Assembly: GCF_963678635.1 (NCBI RefSeq)
Contig: NC_087065.1
Coordinates: forward strand, 33,357,679 to 33,421,678
Source of the DNA: Symsagittifera roscoffensis
Taxonomy: Eukaryota; Xenacoelomorpha; Acoela; Convolutidae
Length of the DNA: 64,000 nt
Direction: 5' to 3'
The translations under genes were made by a program, and so were the position numbers. The notes under the pieces were generated by a model. It did no database searches. It was not told where the DNA came from and saw only the letters and a program-made list of their open reading frames with translations. Below, one piece after another: positions 11,393-22,210 of this stretch. Every line of letters begins with the position of its first letter. Within the stretch, counting starts at the first letter, position 1.

Positions 11393-12047
11393 CATGTCTT
11401 TAGTTTCCCTTATTTTCGAATTAGCTTATGTTATACTGGCTTTGTGGCTTTACATTGCGTTGTTATCTATTTAAAGAAGTGTTTATAGAGAGTATGTTTA
11501 GAGGGGACTAGAGCTTTTAGGCTTTTTAATGGCAACAATTTTATTATAGCTTAATGGGTGTCTGCTCAAGTGTTGTCGGCTTTGCTAACCCTTCGGATGT
11601 TTTTTTTTCAGATGGTTATTTGTTTGGCAGGGTTTTCTTCAAAAAATATTTATCATGACGCAGTTTAGAAGATTTATTTGCAATTAAAAAAAATTGACTA
11701 TGTTTTTCGTCTTTTTTGCTTTTGGATGATTTTTCGTGCTATGTTTGTATTGTATTGCAAGTGGTGCAAAGCTCCGCGTCACCTTTGTGTTGAATTTCTT
11801 CATAATCAGGGTGGTCGGAACTATCTTAGCTACTAGCAATGTAATCGGCTATCCTTGATTGTCTTGTTTAAGTAGAGTATAAATGCTTTAAACTAAACCA
11901 TTGAAAAGATGTAGTTTTGGAAACGGCTAGTTAGAAAATATCTTGAGCAGTTTTCTCTGTGGAAAGGGACTTTTGATGGGGCGCGTTATTTTTTCACTGA
12001 ACAACAGGCGTCGATATAGGATTTTCACTAGGAGCTAGTAGTGGTTT

Positions 12048-12225
12048 TAAAAGTGGCTTGAAAATGTTGTGATTTGAATTGCTAAGTAACAAAAAGTGTA
12101 GGTAATGAAACTGAATGATGCTAAGTTGTTTAAGCGCTTAGAAAGGTGAGAACCGTTAATTTGTCTAACAGAATTCTGAATCAGTTTCTCAAATCTACTT
12201 TCGTCAATCAACAGACATGGTTTAA
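12048..12225. repeat. 178-bp direct repeat, right member
   Basis: Identical by eye to 11215-11392. It is preceded by a degenerate hAT-MITE-like end at about 12006-12030 (CAGGCGTCGATATAGG). Flanking bases differ on both sides, so the repeat boundaries are sharp. Confidence 0.85.
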
Positions 12226-12477
12226 ATCGGCAATAGGCAAAGCCGCTCTAGCTTAATACAACCCTGGTCGATGAAAACAAAAAGAAGTTGGGAGAGAAAA
12301 TTGAGTGTTGAATTTAGCTCGTAGCATTGGAAGATGTGGTGGGGCATCGAACTTTTCAAACGGATCTACGAAGCAGAGGAAATAACGAGAGACATGCTCA
12401 GGTGCACTTTTATTTCACGATGAAAGCAGAAGCGACCGAATGCGAGAACTTGAGGATGATTTCACTGATGACGATAG

Positions 12478-12665
12478 CAAGTGACTTGTAATCGGGAACA
12501 ATGACTGTTTTCCCTTTAACAACTTTTCTTTCAAATATTATTTTCTTTCTTTCTTGCTTTGTTAGTGAACCTTATCATGAGGCTACTTCCGACTTGGCCT
12601 AGACGTAACGCGGTTGCGATATACTATATGATCTGGGGTTCGAGTCTCGGCGTAGCCTTCTTTTG
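12478..12665 (+). repeat. tRNA-derived SINE (copy B 26193-26380)
   Basis: An A-box-like ACTTGGCCTAGACGTAACG and a B box GGGGTTCGAGTCTCGG are spaced as in tRNA promoters, but no full acceptor stem is present. The same arrangement with upstream homology (GACTTGTAATC, TTTCAAAT, GAACCTTA, ACTTGGYCYAGA) recurs at 37830-38035 in UGP2 intron 2, so it is a dispersed family rather than a tRNA gene. Confidence 0.6.
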
Positions 12666-12784
12666 TTTTTCAAAATGTATGTAATTGAAAACAATTCCGG
12701 TAAAAACTGAATTGCCGGAATTTTGTTTAAAAATTTGTGGCTTTAAAACATTTTTGTGGCTTTTTCATTGTTTTCGGCTCAGTG

Positions 12785-13060
12785 GGTTGGTTGGTTGGTT
12801 TCTTGACGGCCTGCTTTAAAGATCCAAAGGGCTGAGAAGCCCCACACTTCTAAGATAGTTCAGGATGTTATAGGACCGGTGTTGAAAGTCGGTTAGACTG
12901 GACGAACTTCACTGATGTTCTTTTTTTTCAGCGTTTCTTTCGGTGCATCGAGGTGTTCTGTGTCTTCAGTTTCGAGCTGACAGTGCAGGCACGTGCTTTC
13001 TTCTTCAAGACCGAAACAGTGCTCGTGTTTTTGTAGTCGAGTGAACCTGTTGAGGGTTGC
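12785..13060 (-). pseudogene. retroelement C-terminal fragment with Cys2-His motif (copy B 26499-26774)
   Basis: Reading the minus strand from about 13056, I see KHEHCFGLEEEST followed by CLHCQLETEDTEHL. This is the C-x2-C...E(D/E)xxHL signature common near the C-terminus of LINE reverse transcriptases. The stretch is more GC-rich than its surroundings. Frames are broken and no RT core lies nearby, so only a relic is called. Confidence 0.4.
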
Positions 13061-13379
13061 TCAGTGGGCGTCTACCTACTTGTTATCGGTTTTGTGACCG
13101 CTCGGTATTTACTAAAAGCCTATTTAATACTGGTGGTTGTGTTTCGACTGTTTTGTCTGAAATGATTTACCTTTTTCCTCCATAATTGTTTCCGATTATT
13201 ATACTTGCACTAATGCTTCGCTACTAGCTGGGTGGGTACTAGTTCCTACAGTAGTTTCAGGGGGACTTGAAAATCTTTAATTTTTCTACAAAATCCTTTT
13301 TTTTTCGGTTCAACTGGTGTCTGCTCAAAGATTGTCAGCCTTTTTTCCGCTTCGTAAAACTTCAGTCGCTATGTTGAAT

Positions 13380-14390
13380 TTCAAATGACTTGCTTGGCAT
13401 GTTTGCTCGGATTTCTTGTTCGATAAAACTATGGAAGTTTTTGGGAGCGGCTTGTTTTTGAGACGCTTTTGAAATTTTTATCACTTTTCGCATAAAGTTC
13501 AGCGTTTTCTCATAAACCCTTGTACCGATTTTCACAAAAGTGATATCCATAGAAAGAACACCTATATTTTTGTGTGCCTGCATACTCCCCTGGTCTCTTG
13601 TTGCATTACCACTTTGTCTACAGCCTTCGATAAAGTCTGTGGGGAATATTTGACAGTTATTTTTTTTGTTTTCTCTTAAACTGACCAAATCTGAGATATT
13701 TGTTGCAATGAATAGAGAGGATTCGGAAACCTACCCTGAATTAGTAGCTATGCCCAAAATTTTTACCCATAATATTTTGGCCCTCAGAATACTGATTTTA
13801 AGAAAAATGTTTGACTGTTTTTGTATCTTTTTGACTTTTCTCGAAAACTAACCTCTCATACTGGAGGTTGTGAGATCAATCGAGATGACGGGTATTGAGA
13901 AGCTCCCCATGCATACACCATTTTGCACAAAAAGTTATCGTCCTCTGAAAGGTCAGTTTTTTGTGGTTTCAGCGTTTTCTAAATTTTACCGAAAATTACC
14001 CTCACATATTGGAGATTTTCTGTTCAATCCACGGCACGGGTTGTGTGAAGCTCTTTTGCATACGCGAGTAGGCCCAAGTTTATTGACACAAAAATATATG
14101 TCCCTCGGAAAAGTTTAACTTTTGATTTTTTGACCGTGTTTTGAAACTCTTCTCGAGAAGTAACCTGCCAAACCTGGGTTATTGAGTTCAATCGAAATAA
14201 CAGGTTGGACGAATCTTATCTGCATAAACGGCTACGCGCAAACTTTTTTAAAAAGCTACGGTTCTTGGAAATGTAATTATCCGATTTGTTGACCGTTTTT
14301 GGACTTTTCCCGATATGTGATCTGATATCCTAGGTTTAATCGACACAACAGGTTGTTGGAAGTTTACTTTTGTAATTCACTACCCCTCTG
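13380..14390 (+). mobile_element. array element family 1: head plus five ~160-bp units (copy B 27095-28104)
   Basis: A head (CCGATTTTCACAAAAGTG, TGTGTGCCTGCATACTCCC, CTACAGCCTTCGATAAAG) leads into five diverged units of roughly 150-165 bp. Each unit contains TTTTCTCGAAAACTA(A/C)CC, CAAATCTGAG, a TCAATCGA block and AAGCTCCCC...GCATA. Units are position-specific: unit 2 (GATCAATCGAGATGACG) and unit 5 (GGTTTAATCGACACAACAGG) match the second and last units at 48.2-48.9 and 60.4-61.0 kb. Short ATG frames here are repeat-derived, not genes. Inferred class: HINE/pearl-like non-autonomous element. Confidence 0.65.
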
Positions 14391-15020
14391 AATTGCAAAA
14401 AAACTAAAAAAAAAAACGTTAATAGAATTTTTAATTTTTCATGACCACAATTTTTTTCGGCTTTTTGTTTTTTCTGTTTGTTCCGCTTAATAGGTTTCGG
14501 CTTTTATAAAATCGGCCAAGTGTCTCATATTGCGCAAAATCTTTCGACTAGCGAAAAGATTTTGTATATACGTGTGTGTGTTTTGAGAGTGAAGGGACTT
14601 TATAACTTTTCTTTGACATAATTTGAAAAGAAAATTTTAAATATGTATTTTTTTTGGTCTAATTGGTTTTGGCCTATAATATATCTGTGCTTAGTGACCT
14701 CATGTTGTTTCATTTGATAAGCAAATATTGTTTTGTGTGTTTTTTTGTTTTGATGAGTTGGACTTAATAATTTGTTATTATGTCTTGCTGATTTCTTTCG
14801 GCTCAAAGGTTTCTGTAAAGGTATTTTCGTCGTTGTTACCGCCTAGTAAATTTTCTTCCGATGCTAAATTCTCATTTTGTGGTCTTGGCATGTTTTTGTG
14901 TCAAAACTAGCTTTATATTTTAAATAAATCTAGTTTTTTTTCGACATGGGCGATTTTTTTCCTACTTAGCGGCTTTCATGTTTTGTATCACAAATGGTGC
15001 GTTTTCTATTAACTAGCTTG
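14391..15020. other. AT-rich non-coding stretch (copy B 28105-28735)
   Basis: Dominated by T-runs and GT-rich simple sequence (TATATACGTGTGTGTG at about 14565). The only frames are short and low-complexity. Nothing identifiable. Confidence 0.3.
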
Positions 15021-15024
15021 CAAT

Positions 15025-15090
15025 GCTATATTTGCGTTGTGTCGCAAGTGTTGCGAAGCTCTGCTTCGCGTCTGTGTTGAAAATTGACAT
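15025..15090 (+). repeat. dispersed GCGAAGC-hairpin repeat (copy B 28740-28805)
   Basis: TGTCGCAAGTGTTGCGAAGCTCTGCTTCGCGTC spans a perfect hairpin GCGAAGC-TCT-GCTTCGC. Related copies: about 11738-11795, 22262-22312, 22425-22470, 38300-38350 and 58188-58225, all with the order (T)GCAAGTG, hairpin, (T)CTGTGTT. Copies differ in the stem but keep pairing potential. Confidence 0.55.
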
Positions 15091-15855
15091 AGAAAGAACA
15101 GAACAGACAAGAAAACTCATCCCTAAATCAGCTGAAATAGATTCACCTCATGCCAGATAAAGATGCAAGAGTAGATATCCTGTGTCTTCGGATCATAGCG
15201 GAAGGCTGCTGAAGTATCAATTCAAACTGTTTGTTTTATAGTTAGATCGCTTGCTGAGGTCGTGTGGTTTTTAAAAAAAATTAAATTGCGCTCAATTTAA
15301 TTTGGTAAGCGTGACTGCAATTTAGCTTCGAATGTAAAGTTTGTTTGTAGAATGGTCGCGTGAAAGTTCTATTTACCTGGTGATGTCTCACTGTTCCGGT
15401 TTTTGTCAAAAGTTACGGAATGTTGCGCGTAAATGATGGTTTCTCAAATCAATTTTACTGATCAAAGTGATTATTTTAGCAGATTTTTTAAAATCAAAAT
15501 AAACATTGCGTTTCCAATTTTCGTGAGTTTTGAGCTTAAAATATGTTGCCTGATTGGGCGAATTTTTTCAGGTTTGCTTGTCTGTGGAGTAGGCGGGAGT
15601 GTGTCCATTTTATACTCACTTAAAATTGGAGAAAGGCAATCTAATTGAATTGATTAGATTAATTTCTAGCTGTATGTTAACTACATCGGTAAGAAATTAG
15701 CCTTAAGATCAATGTAAATCTCGATAATGTAATTTTAAAGTTTTTCATTTCAATACGAAAATTATGAACCTAAAACCATTTAAAAATAGTCCAAAGCGAG
15801 GCGAAGCCCGGGGACTGGTCTTATAGCATACATGTCGATTACCCTACGTAAAAAA
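15091..15855. other. non-coding stretch, no gene recognised (copy B 28806-29570)
   Basis: A 71-codon frame at 15433 has no recognisable domain and AT-rich composition matching its surroundings. It is preserved in unit B only because the whole unit is duplicated. Confidence 0.3.
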
Positions 15856-15859
15856 ATGA

Positions 15860-16240
15860 GGTTGATTGTTTAAGAGTGATGAACGTTGTGAAGATTCTCG
15901 TATATGTCTTGCTGATTTTTTTTTTCAGGAAAAAGTCTTAAATTGTGCATAAAAGTTTCTAATAACTACAGATGTGCATTCGTACATATTGATGCATTTA
16001 TGAATGCACACAAGTACATATGCCCTTTTTGAGTTCAATTGAAATTTATCTGCTGAAAGTCCCGTAAATAGCGCTCTCCAAATACAAACGGGGAAATGGC
16101 GCAAAAAAAACGTGAACAATTTCTAGTTACGAAAGTGGAATTTATTTTTTAGAATTCCAGCGGAATAAAAACTTGAACTGTTGATCCAGTTTTCTCAATT
16201 TTGGTTAATGTTGTCAAAAAAGCGCCAATCTTGCATCGTT
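15860..16240 (+). repeat. dispersed repeat shared with CLNS1A intron 4 (copy B 29575-29955)
   Basis: Blocks GATGAACGTTGTGAAGATTC, AAAGTCTTAAATTGT, CCAGCGGAATA and GATCCAGTTTTCTCAA recur in order at about 56290-56510. The unit-A copy carries extra sequence in its middle. Class unknown. Confidence 0.5.
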
Positions 16241-17780
16241 CTAGAAATTTAAAGAGCTTAAAGGGCATATTTGAAATTCGAAAGTTGAGATTTTTTCAAC
16301 AAGTGTTTTTTTATGTTTACTTGAGTTCGTTACTCTTTTCAAATATTCGATTCGCTATGTTTCGATTACTAAAAGTTTTTAATTGTGAGCAGATAGGCGA
16401 ACATTTTAATACGGCGGAAGCATGCTTGTAGTTCTATTATTGGAACAAGTTTCTGAAAATTTGTACTGATTTTCTTTTCTCTCAACTAGCACATCTTAAA
16501 CAAGGATAGCCGGTTTCCATGGGAGCTCAAATTAGGCTCGCTGAAAACTAAAAGATAATAGTGGAGAAAACACTAGTCACTTCTTGTGCAATCATTCATT
16601 TGATTTAAAGATATATGAGCGTATAATTGTTCCGATTTTTAAAATATTTAAAACCTAGAAGAGATAGCCAACATGGTAAACTATTTCACGTACCAGATAA
16701 AATGAAAAAATTGTTCTTTTCTACAATTTTTCATTAAGGGGCTAACTGACCTTTTATAGACGCACATAATTGTGTGTGTGTGTGCCTTTGAAAGCCAGAA
16801 TTTTTGGAAGCCTTTGAAAGCCAGAAATCGGCTTACCAAATTGTTGTTGTTTTTGTCTAGCAAATACCTTATAAGTTTTGTGTTCACTTGAAAGGTATTG
16901 CGGGATCCTCAACGAAAAAAAATAGCAGTGTTAGTTTTCGCTTTTTTGAGTTGGTTTCGCGATTTGTTAGCGAACAAGAGCTAGCTAAAGCCAGCTCAGC
17001 GTGAGCAAGTTCGAGCTGATCAAAAAGACAATTTAGAGCGAGCTAGAATGAAAAGCAAGTGCGGACTTGACTATTGTCCGTGGAATCCAATGACAAATCC
17101 TGAAACATTGGTATTTTTAAATGATGGACTTACCCCTTTGACCTCGAAAAATATTCAATGATTTTTCAAAATGATGTCAGGAAGAGAGTTGCTTTATTCA
17201 TATCTAATACAGATCCAGCGTTTTTAAAAAGGACCTTACATGTTTATTTCTATATGCCTAAGTTTCTTTCTACACACTGAAAGTTTTCTCCTAAGAACTG
17301 AAAGTTTTATCCACATGCTGAAAATGTATCATAAATAATGGAATGTACTCAAGATAAATTTTTTGGCGATTTGAATTTGAGAAAGAGCCATTTTATGCTT
17401 CTTTTGTACTCGCAAACGACACCAAGGCGGTATGAAAAATCCATAATACATAATAATAAATTTTATATACTACCAGTCACTACATCTTTAGTTAATCTTG
17501 TGCTACTGTTTAAAATCTGCTGTAATTCTACATTTAATTTGCGAAACTTTCATAAAATTAAAAATTCTAATAGTGACATCCGAAAAACAGAAAATTTTGC
17601 GTTGTTTAAGGGAGGTAATCTCTTCTAAAGAAATCTCTTATTTGCTATAAAAATTATAAAAAAGTAGACCTGATGAAAGCTTAATTAAAAAGAAGAAATA
17701 TCAGTTTAGAGCAATTCATAGCGCAAGGGAAACAACCTCATTGGGGGAGCCACTGTAATTCTCTAAGAGAAATATGTTTA
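16241..17780. other. AT-rich non-coding stretch (copy B 29956-31495)
   Basis: Contains a 24-bp near-tandem duplication around 16780-16830 (CCTTTGAAAGCCAGAA twice) and a few frames under 100 codons with no recognisable product. No RNA gene seen. Confidence 0.3.
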
Positions 17781-17790
17781 AAATCATAAT

Positions 17791-17801
17791 CTATCTATCT
17801 A

Positions 17802-17856
<55 letters not shown>
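17791..17856. repeat. TCTA tetranucleotide microsatellite (copy B 31506-31551)
   Basis: An interrupted (CTAT)n tract, five repeat units (20 bp) longer in unit A than in unit B. This is the largest indel between the two duplication units. Confidence 0.9.
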
Positions 17857-17899
17857 ACTATATTTAATCTATATCTATACTATATTTAAATGCTAGTTA

Positions 17900-19707
17900 C
17901 AGCTATCTCCCATGTTTAAGCATAGAAATTTTGCATGTTTAACGAAAGAATTTTTTCATGTTTAAGCTATATCATATATTGCAATGCTTAAAAAACAATT
18001 GGTTTTCCGCAAAGTCATTAATTTTTCAGTATTTTTTCTCGAGGCCAAATTAAGTCTGTTTGTCTGTCTGTATACCTGCTTTTTTAATTAATTTGACTAT
18101 CTCCAATTTGGTTTCGACGATTCTGTTCAGAATAGTACTGTCAAACGGTTGTCTCCAATCTTTCTTTCTCTATCTGTTTTTTCGATCCTTCGTTTTTTAA
18201 TTAACATTTTTTAGATCACTTTTTATATCACTTTTCTTTTATCACTTTTTTCATATCACTTTTTGTATCACTTTATAACATCACTTTTTTATATCACTTT
18301 TTCATATCACTTTTTTAATCACTTTTTAGTATCACTTTTTTAGTATCGCTTTTTTTATATCACTTTTTGATATCTATCTATTATACTTTTAAATACGGGC
18401 TTCACTATCTCGCCACCTTTAAGCTTTTTCAACGAAATATTTCTGCATAATTAACGAAAAAAATTTTCACGTTCAAGCTATATCGTATATTGCAATGGTT
18501 CAGTTTTTTCTTCTCGATTTTCCAGTTTGATTTCAGTGGCTGTTCCGCCCAGTTTAAAAAAAGCAGCCCAATAGTGGGATGCTGTCAGAGTTCACAAAGT
18601 GGTTGCGAATTTGGCGTCCTATTAAGAATGCTCAATACTTTTTTGTGTACGAGATACGACGATTTTTGATTGTTTTTCAAAGATTTTCAGAAAATTCAAA
18701 TTACAGAATAAGTTAGAAAACTTGAAATTCCCAACCCTGTAGCTGGGTGCTATCAGGGTACTTTCAAGTATTGCGAATCTTGCCTCCAAATGAGACGACT
18801 CAAATCCTTGTAGTTTTCGAGATATCACGTTTTTTTGATTTTTTTTCAAAAAAATTTCAGAAAACTTGAATTAATTTTTTTTTAATTTGAATTTTCTTAC
18901 ACTATATTTGGGTGCTGTCAGGGTACTCTCAGGGGTTGAGAATCTTGCCTCCAAATATGACTGCTCAAATCCTTGTAGTTTTCGAGATTTGACGTTTTTT
19001 GTGATTTTTCAAAAAAATTTCAAAAAACTAAATTACCTTTTTCCAAAATTTGAATCTCGGTACCCTATATTTGGGTGCTTTCTGGGTACTCTATCGAGTT
19101 ACGATTCTTGCCTTCAAATATGACTGTTCAAATCCTTGTATAGTTTTTGAGAGATTACGTTTTTTGTGATTGTTCAAAAAGTTTCTCAGAAAACTTACCG
19201 AATTTTTTTTCGAAAGTTCAAATAGCCAACCCTGTAGTTGGGGGCTTTCAGAGTACTCTTAAGTTTTGCGAACCTTGCCTTCAATTATGACTGCTCATCT
19301 TTTTGTAGTTTTCGAGTTTTTAAAAACTTAAATCAATGTTTTTTTAATTTGAAGTTCCTTACCCTGTACTTGGGTGCTGTCAGGGTACTCTCTTGAGTTG
19401 CAAATCTTGCCTTCAAATGTGACTGTTCAAATTCTTGTAGTTTTCGAGATATGACGTGTTTTGTTTTTTTTTTCAAAAAAATTTCAGAAAACTTAGGTTA
19501 CAAAAATTCACAAAATTTAAATATCCCAACCCCGTAATTGGGTGCTGCCAGGGTACTCCCAGGAGTTGTAAATATTGCCTCCAAATATGACTACTCAAAT
19601 TGGGTGCTGTCAGAGTACATTAAAAGCCTGCAGATCTAGTTTCCAATATATGCGGTTTTTCATGAGTTGTCAAAAATTCGAAGCACCGGAGGTGCGATAC
19701 ATGCTAG
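17900..19707 (+). mobile_element. array element family 2: Helitron-like, seven ~165-bp units (copy B 31595-33403)
   Basis: The element holds a head (GTTTAACGAAAGAATTTTTT, AAGCTATATCATATATTGCA) present twice (17.9-18.0 and 18.4-18.5 kb), a TATCACTTTTT minisatellite, and then core units. The repeated phrase GGGTGCTGTCAGGGTACTC occurs at about 18741, 18909, 19072, 19242, 19373, 19541 and 19600. Units also share CTTGCCTCCAAATATGACTG and TTGTAGTTTTCGAGAT. The end reads GCACC-GGA-GGTGC (19683-19695), eight bases, then CTAG (19704-19707) followed by T. A GC-rich hairpin just before CTRR is the hallmark of Helitron 3' ends. No Rep/helicase coding seen, so non-autonomous. The 5' boundary is uncertain. 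Confidence 0.6.
18205..18375. repeat. TATCACTTTTT minisatellite (copy B 31900-32070)
   Basis: About a dozen irregular copies of (TA)TCACTTTTT spaced about 11-18 bp, within the family 2 array element. Low complexity; not a CRISPR array. Confidence 0.8.
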
Positions 19708-20640
19708 TTATTTCTTACTTGATTCCGCATACAAATTCGGATTATCACAAAAAAGTTCGGATTCCGCAAACAAAATAAAGATTCCGCGACAAGCCCTTAT
19801 GGAATCCACAGCGAACTGATATTATTATTTGATTATTGTTTTCGCAAATTGTTCTCGATGCCGCAAATTTTGTTCTTTATTCCGCAAAGTTTGCTGCTTG
19901 GGCTAGCATTTGGAGCTGCACTATATTCGAGACATTTTTTTCTTGATGGTACCAAAAGATACAATGTTGCCTCGTAATGGTTACTCCATCAGTTCAGTTA
20001 AGCCATCAGAGGCATTCAGCATAGTGGAGTGGGAAGTCGTTTACTTTGAAAAGTCGTTTACCGCACTACCATGGCAATGATAGTGTGTGAGGATGAGCTC
20101 TCACTTGGCCTCTAGCTTCAGGTCTACCACATCCTGACCAATTTCGGCTGCAATAATGGTACCGCGCGAAAATTGCAAAAAAAGCATCGCTTAACAAAAT
20201 TGTCGATTTGTATGATTTCCAGACTTGAATTATCTTGAGACAGGATTGTTGCGGCCTTGTGATAGCTCCTCTGCGATTTGCAGCAACTATAATAATTATT
20301 ACTTTGATGGCGCAAAACAATATGATTATGACTGAATACCAAAAATGGAGCAAACTATATGTTACTTCAAGTATGTAAGAATCTTACTGTTCTGCGAGCT
20401 GCAAATGTTTTGATCGTACATATTATAATAATAATAACATCTTTTACTTTTCCTTGCTTTCATGATTGGACTGGTCATCAAGTTTGTCAATAAATTTTCG
20501 GTTTTATTTGAGACAATGCTGTTTCGGTTCAACTTATGATTTCTGGTTTCTATCTTTTCCTCATATCGTTTCTTTCCGTTTTTTTTGTTCCGACCATTGA
20601 AAATGGGGAGGAACTTTGTATTCGGGTGTGTTTTAGTTTT
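19708..20640. other. non-coding stretch after the Helitron-like end (copy B 33404-34340)
   Basis: A run of ATTCCGCA phrases at 19720-19905 suggests a degenerate short repeat. At 20000-20350 a less AT-rich patch has a 95-codon minus-strand frame of no recognisable family. No gene is called. Confidence 0.3.
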
Positions 20641-20649
20641 TTCAACGCA

Positions 20650-20990
20650 AAATCAGGTACCACAAATAATCATCGGACTTGGTTGAGTAGTATATCATAT
20701 TAAAGCCCTTTCAGTCGTAATTCGGACCACATTAAAAAAATTTCCCAGCGTCGAGAAAAACCGGTTTGAAATTTTTTGATTTTTTGTCTTAATTTGACCG
20801 AATAAAGCAAGCGATCAGTCTTTTTTTTTACTTTCCTCGCATAATCAGGTACCACAAATAATCATCGGACTGGGTTGAGAGATATATCATATTGAAGCCC
20901 GTTCAGTCGTGATTTGAACGACCTTAAAAAATTTCCAAAAGTTTTTCCCATTGTCGAGAAAAACCGGTTTGAAATTTTTGGTCTTATTTC
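20650..20990. repeat. two tandem ~189-bp units (copy B 34348-34690)
   Basis: AATCAGGTACCACAAATAAT at 20652 and again at 20841, each followed by ATCGGACT(T/G)GGTTGAG, ATATCATATT(A/G)AAGCCC and GTCGAGAAAAACCGGTTTG. A weaker relative occurs near 9935-9970. Confidence 0.75.
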
Positions 20991-21514
20991 GAACTAATAT
21001 GGCGTGAGCGTGTAGGCTTACAAGCTGAATTATGCCTAATTTAAGACTTTAAAACCTAATTTTAAGCATGTAATACAGTTTTTGGCTTCTTTTTGGGAAC
21101 CAAAAACTTCAAAAAATTTCTTTTGATCTTTTATTTTTTTTTCAGTTTTTCAAGTCATTTTCTTTTGATATTTTTGTCAATTTTGCCTATATTACTGTGC
21201 CTGTCTTATATGCTTAAATTATATTTTTAAGTCAGATCCTTTAATCGCACAGAAAAACTAGCAGAAAAACTACACCAATTTGGAAAAAAATGAACTTTCT
21301 AAACCGTAGTTCTCTGAAGACTATCTATGGTCGGAACATGCTGTGCTACTTGCACGGTAACCGGCTATCCATGTTTTTTCTGGTATTTGTTTCCTTTTAT
21401 GGCGGTTGTTTATCCAAGCGTAGCGTAGTATAATACTACGAAGAAACTTTTTCAGACCTAAGTTTGCTTTTTTGTTAAATTGCTCATTTATTTGCTTTTT
21501 TGTTTTATTTCCAA

Positions 21515-21610
21515 GGTTTGGCAATATACTAGCATCTGTAGCTGCTTTTAGTGGCCTGTGTTACTAAATTTTGCAGGTTCAATTCCGGAACATTGAAATG
21601 GTTTTTTTTT
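21515..21610 (+). repeat. SINE fragment (copy B 35213-35308)
   Basis: GGCAATATACTAGCATCTG and TAGCTGCTTTTAGTGGC, then GCAGGTTCAATTCCGGAAC (B-box-like). The same head occurs at 40785 and, more weakly, at 22110 and 47400. Confidence 0.5.
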
Positions 21611-22104
21611 CGACTTTGCTAACAAAAGTAACGGAATATTTGTGCTCGGGGTGATTTTTTTCTTCAAACAATTTTCGACTTTTGAACTAGCCATTTTGAC
21701 AATTTTTTCCTATATCATTGAAAAGGTCTTGTTGTCATGAGCTTAAATTTGGAAAAGATATATCACCTGTGATCATTTTTCGTAAAATTATGGGGGTTTA
21801 AAGATTGCCATTTTGGCCAATTTGGGACAATTAACGCGCGATATATTTCGCGCTATTAACGGGTAAGCGGAGATTTTTATCGTCTTTGAAATCGTTCAAA
21901 ATTGGTTAAAGGAAGCTTATTTGCCAGAACTGATATGTTATTAGGAAAGAAATCTATCACTTTGTATTGTATATGGTCTGTGGGGGGATGATTTTTACAA
22001 AAAATTCCCATATTAAAAAAAATTGTCTTAATTAATTCACGTAAGGTTTTCATGTTTTTACTGCTCCATAATTCAAGCTGTCTTGTTTTAATTCAGTGGC
22101 ATGT

Positions 22105-22210
22105 TTGCTGCATAGCATTGGCAATTTAAAAGCGTCTGTGTCTTCTTTATTAGTGGCTAGTGTGATTAAGTTTTCAAGCGATTGAGGCTCATATGCGAGG
22201 ACATGAGACT
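22105..22210 (+). repeat. SINE fragment (copy B 35803-35908)
   Basis: TTGGCAATTTAAAAGCGTC, TTATTAGTGGCTAGTGTGA, then GAGGCTCATATGCGAGGAC and CATGAGACTCCTAATCG. It has the head of the family seen complete at 40785-40985 but lacks a clear B box. Confidence 0.45.

Noticed and set aside
13362-14118. frames of 108, 61 and 82 codons in unit A and identical ones in unit B (27076-27832)
   Set aside because: They lie in the array element family 1. Apparent conservation between copies is only the 13.7-kb duplication.
16241-17780. hidden exon of UGP2 or HTATSF1
   Set aside because: UGP2 and HTATSF1 are each complete without it and no coding bias stands out.
18205-18375. CRISPR-like array
   Set aside because: Irregular 11-18 bp spacing of TATCACTTTTT with no unique spacers; a minisatellite in an animal genome.
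20066-20353. 95-codon minus-strand frame
   Set aside because: No recognisable domain or partner exon. It is hydrophobic/isoleucine-rich from AT composition, and a shifted 72-codon frame overlaps it.
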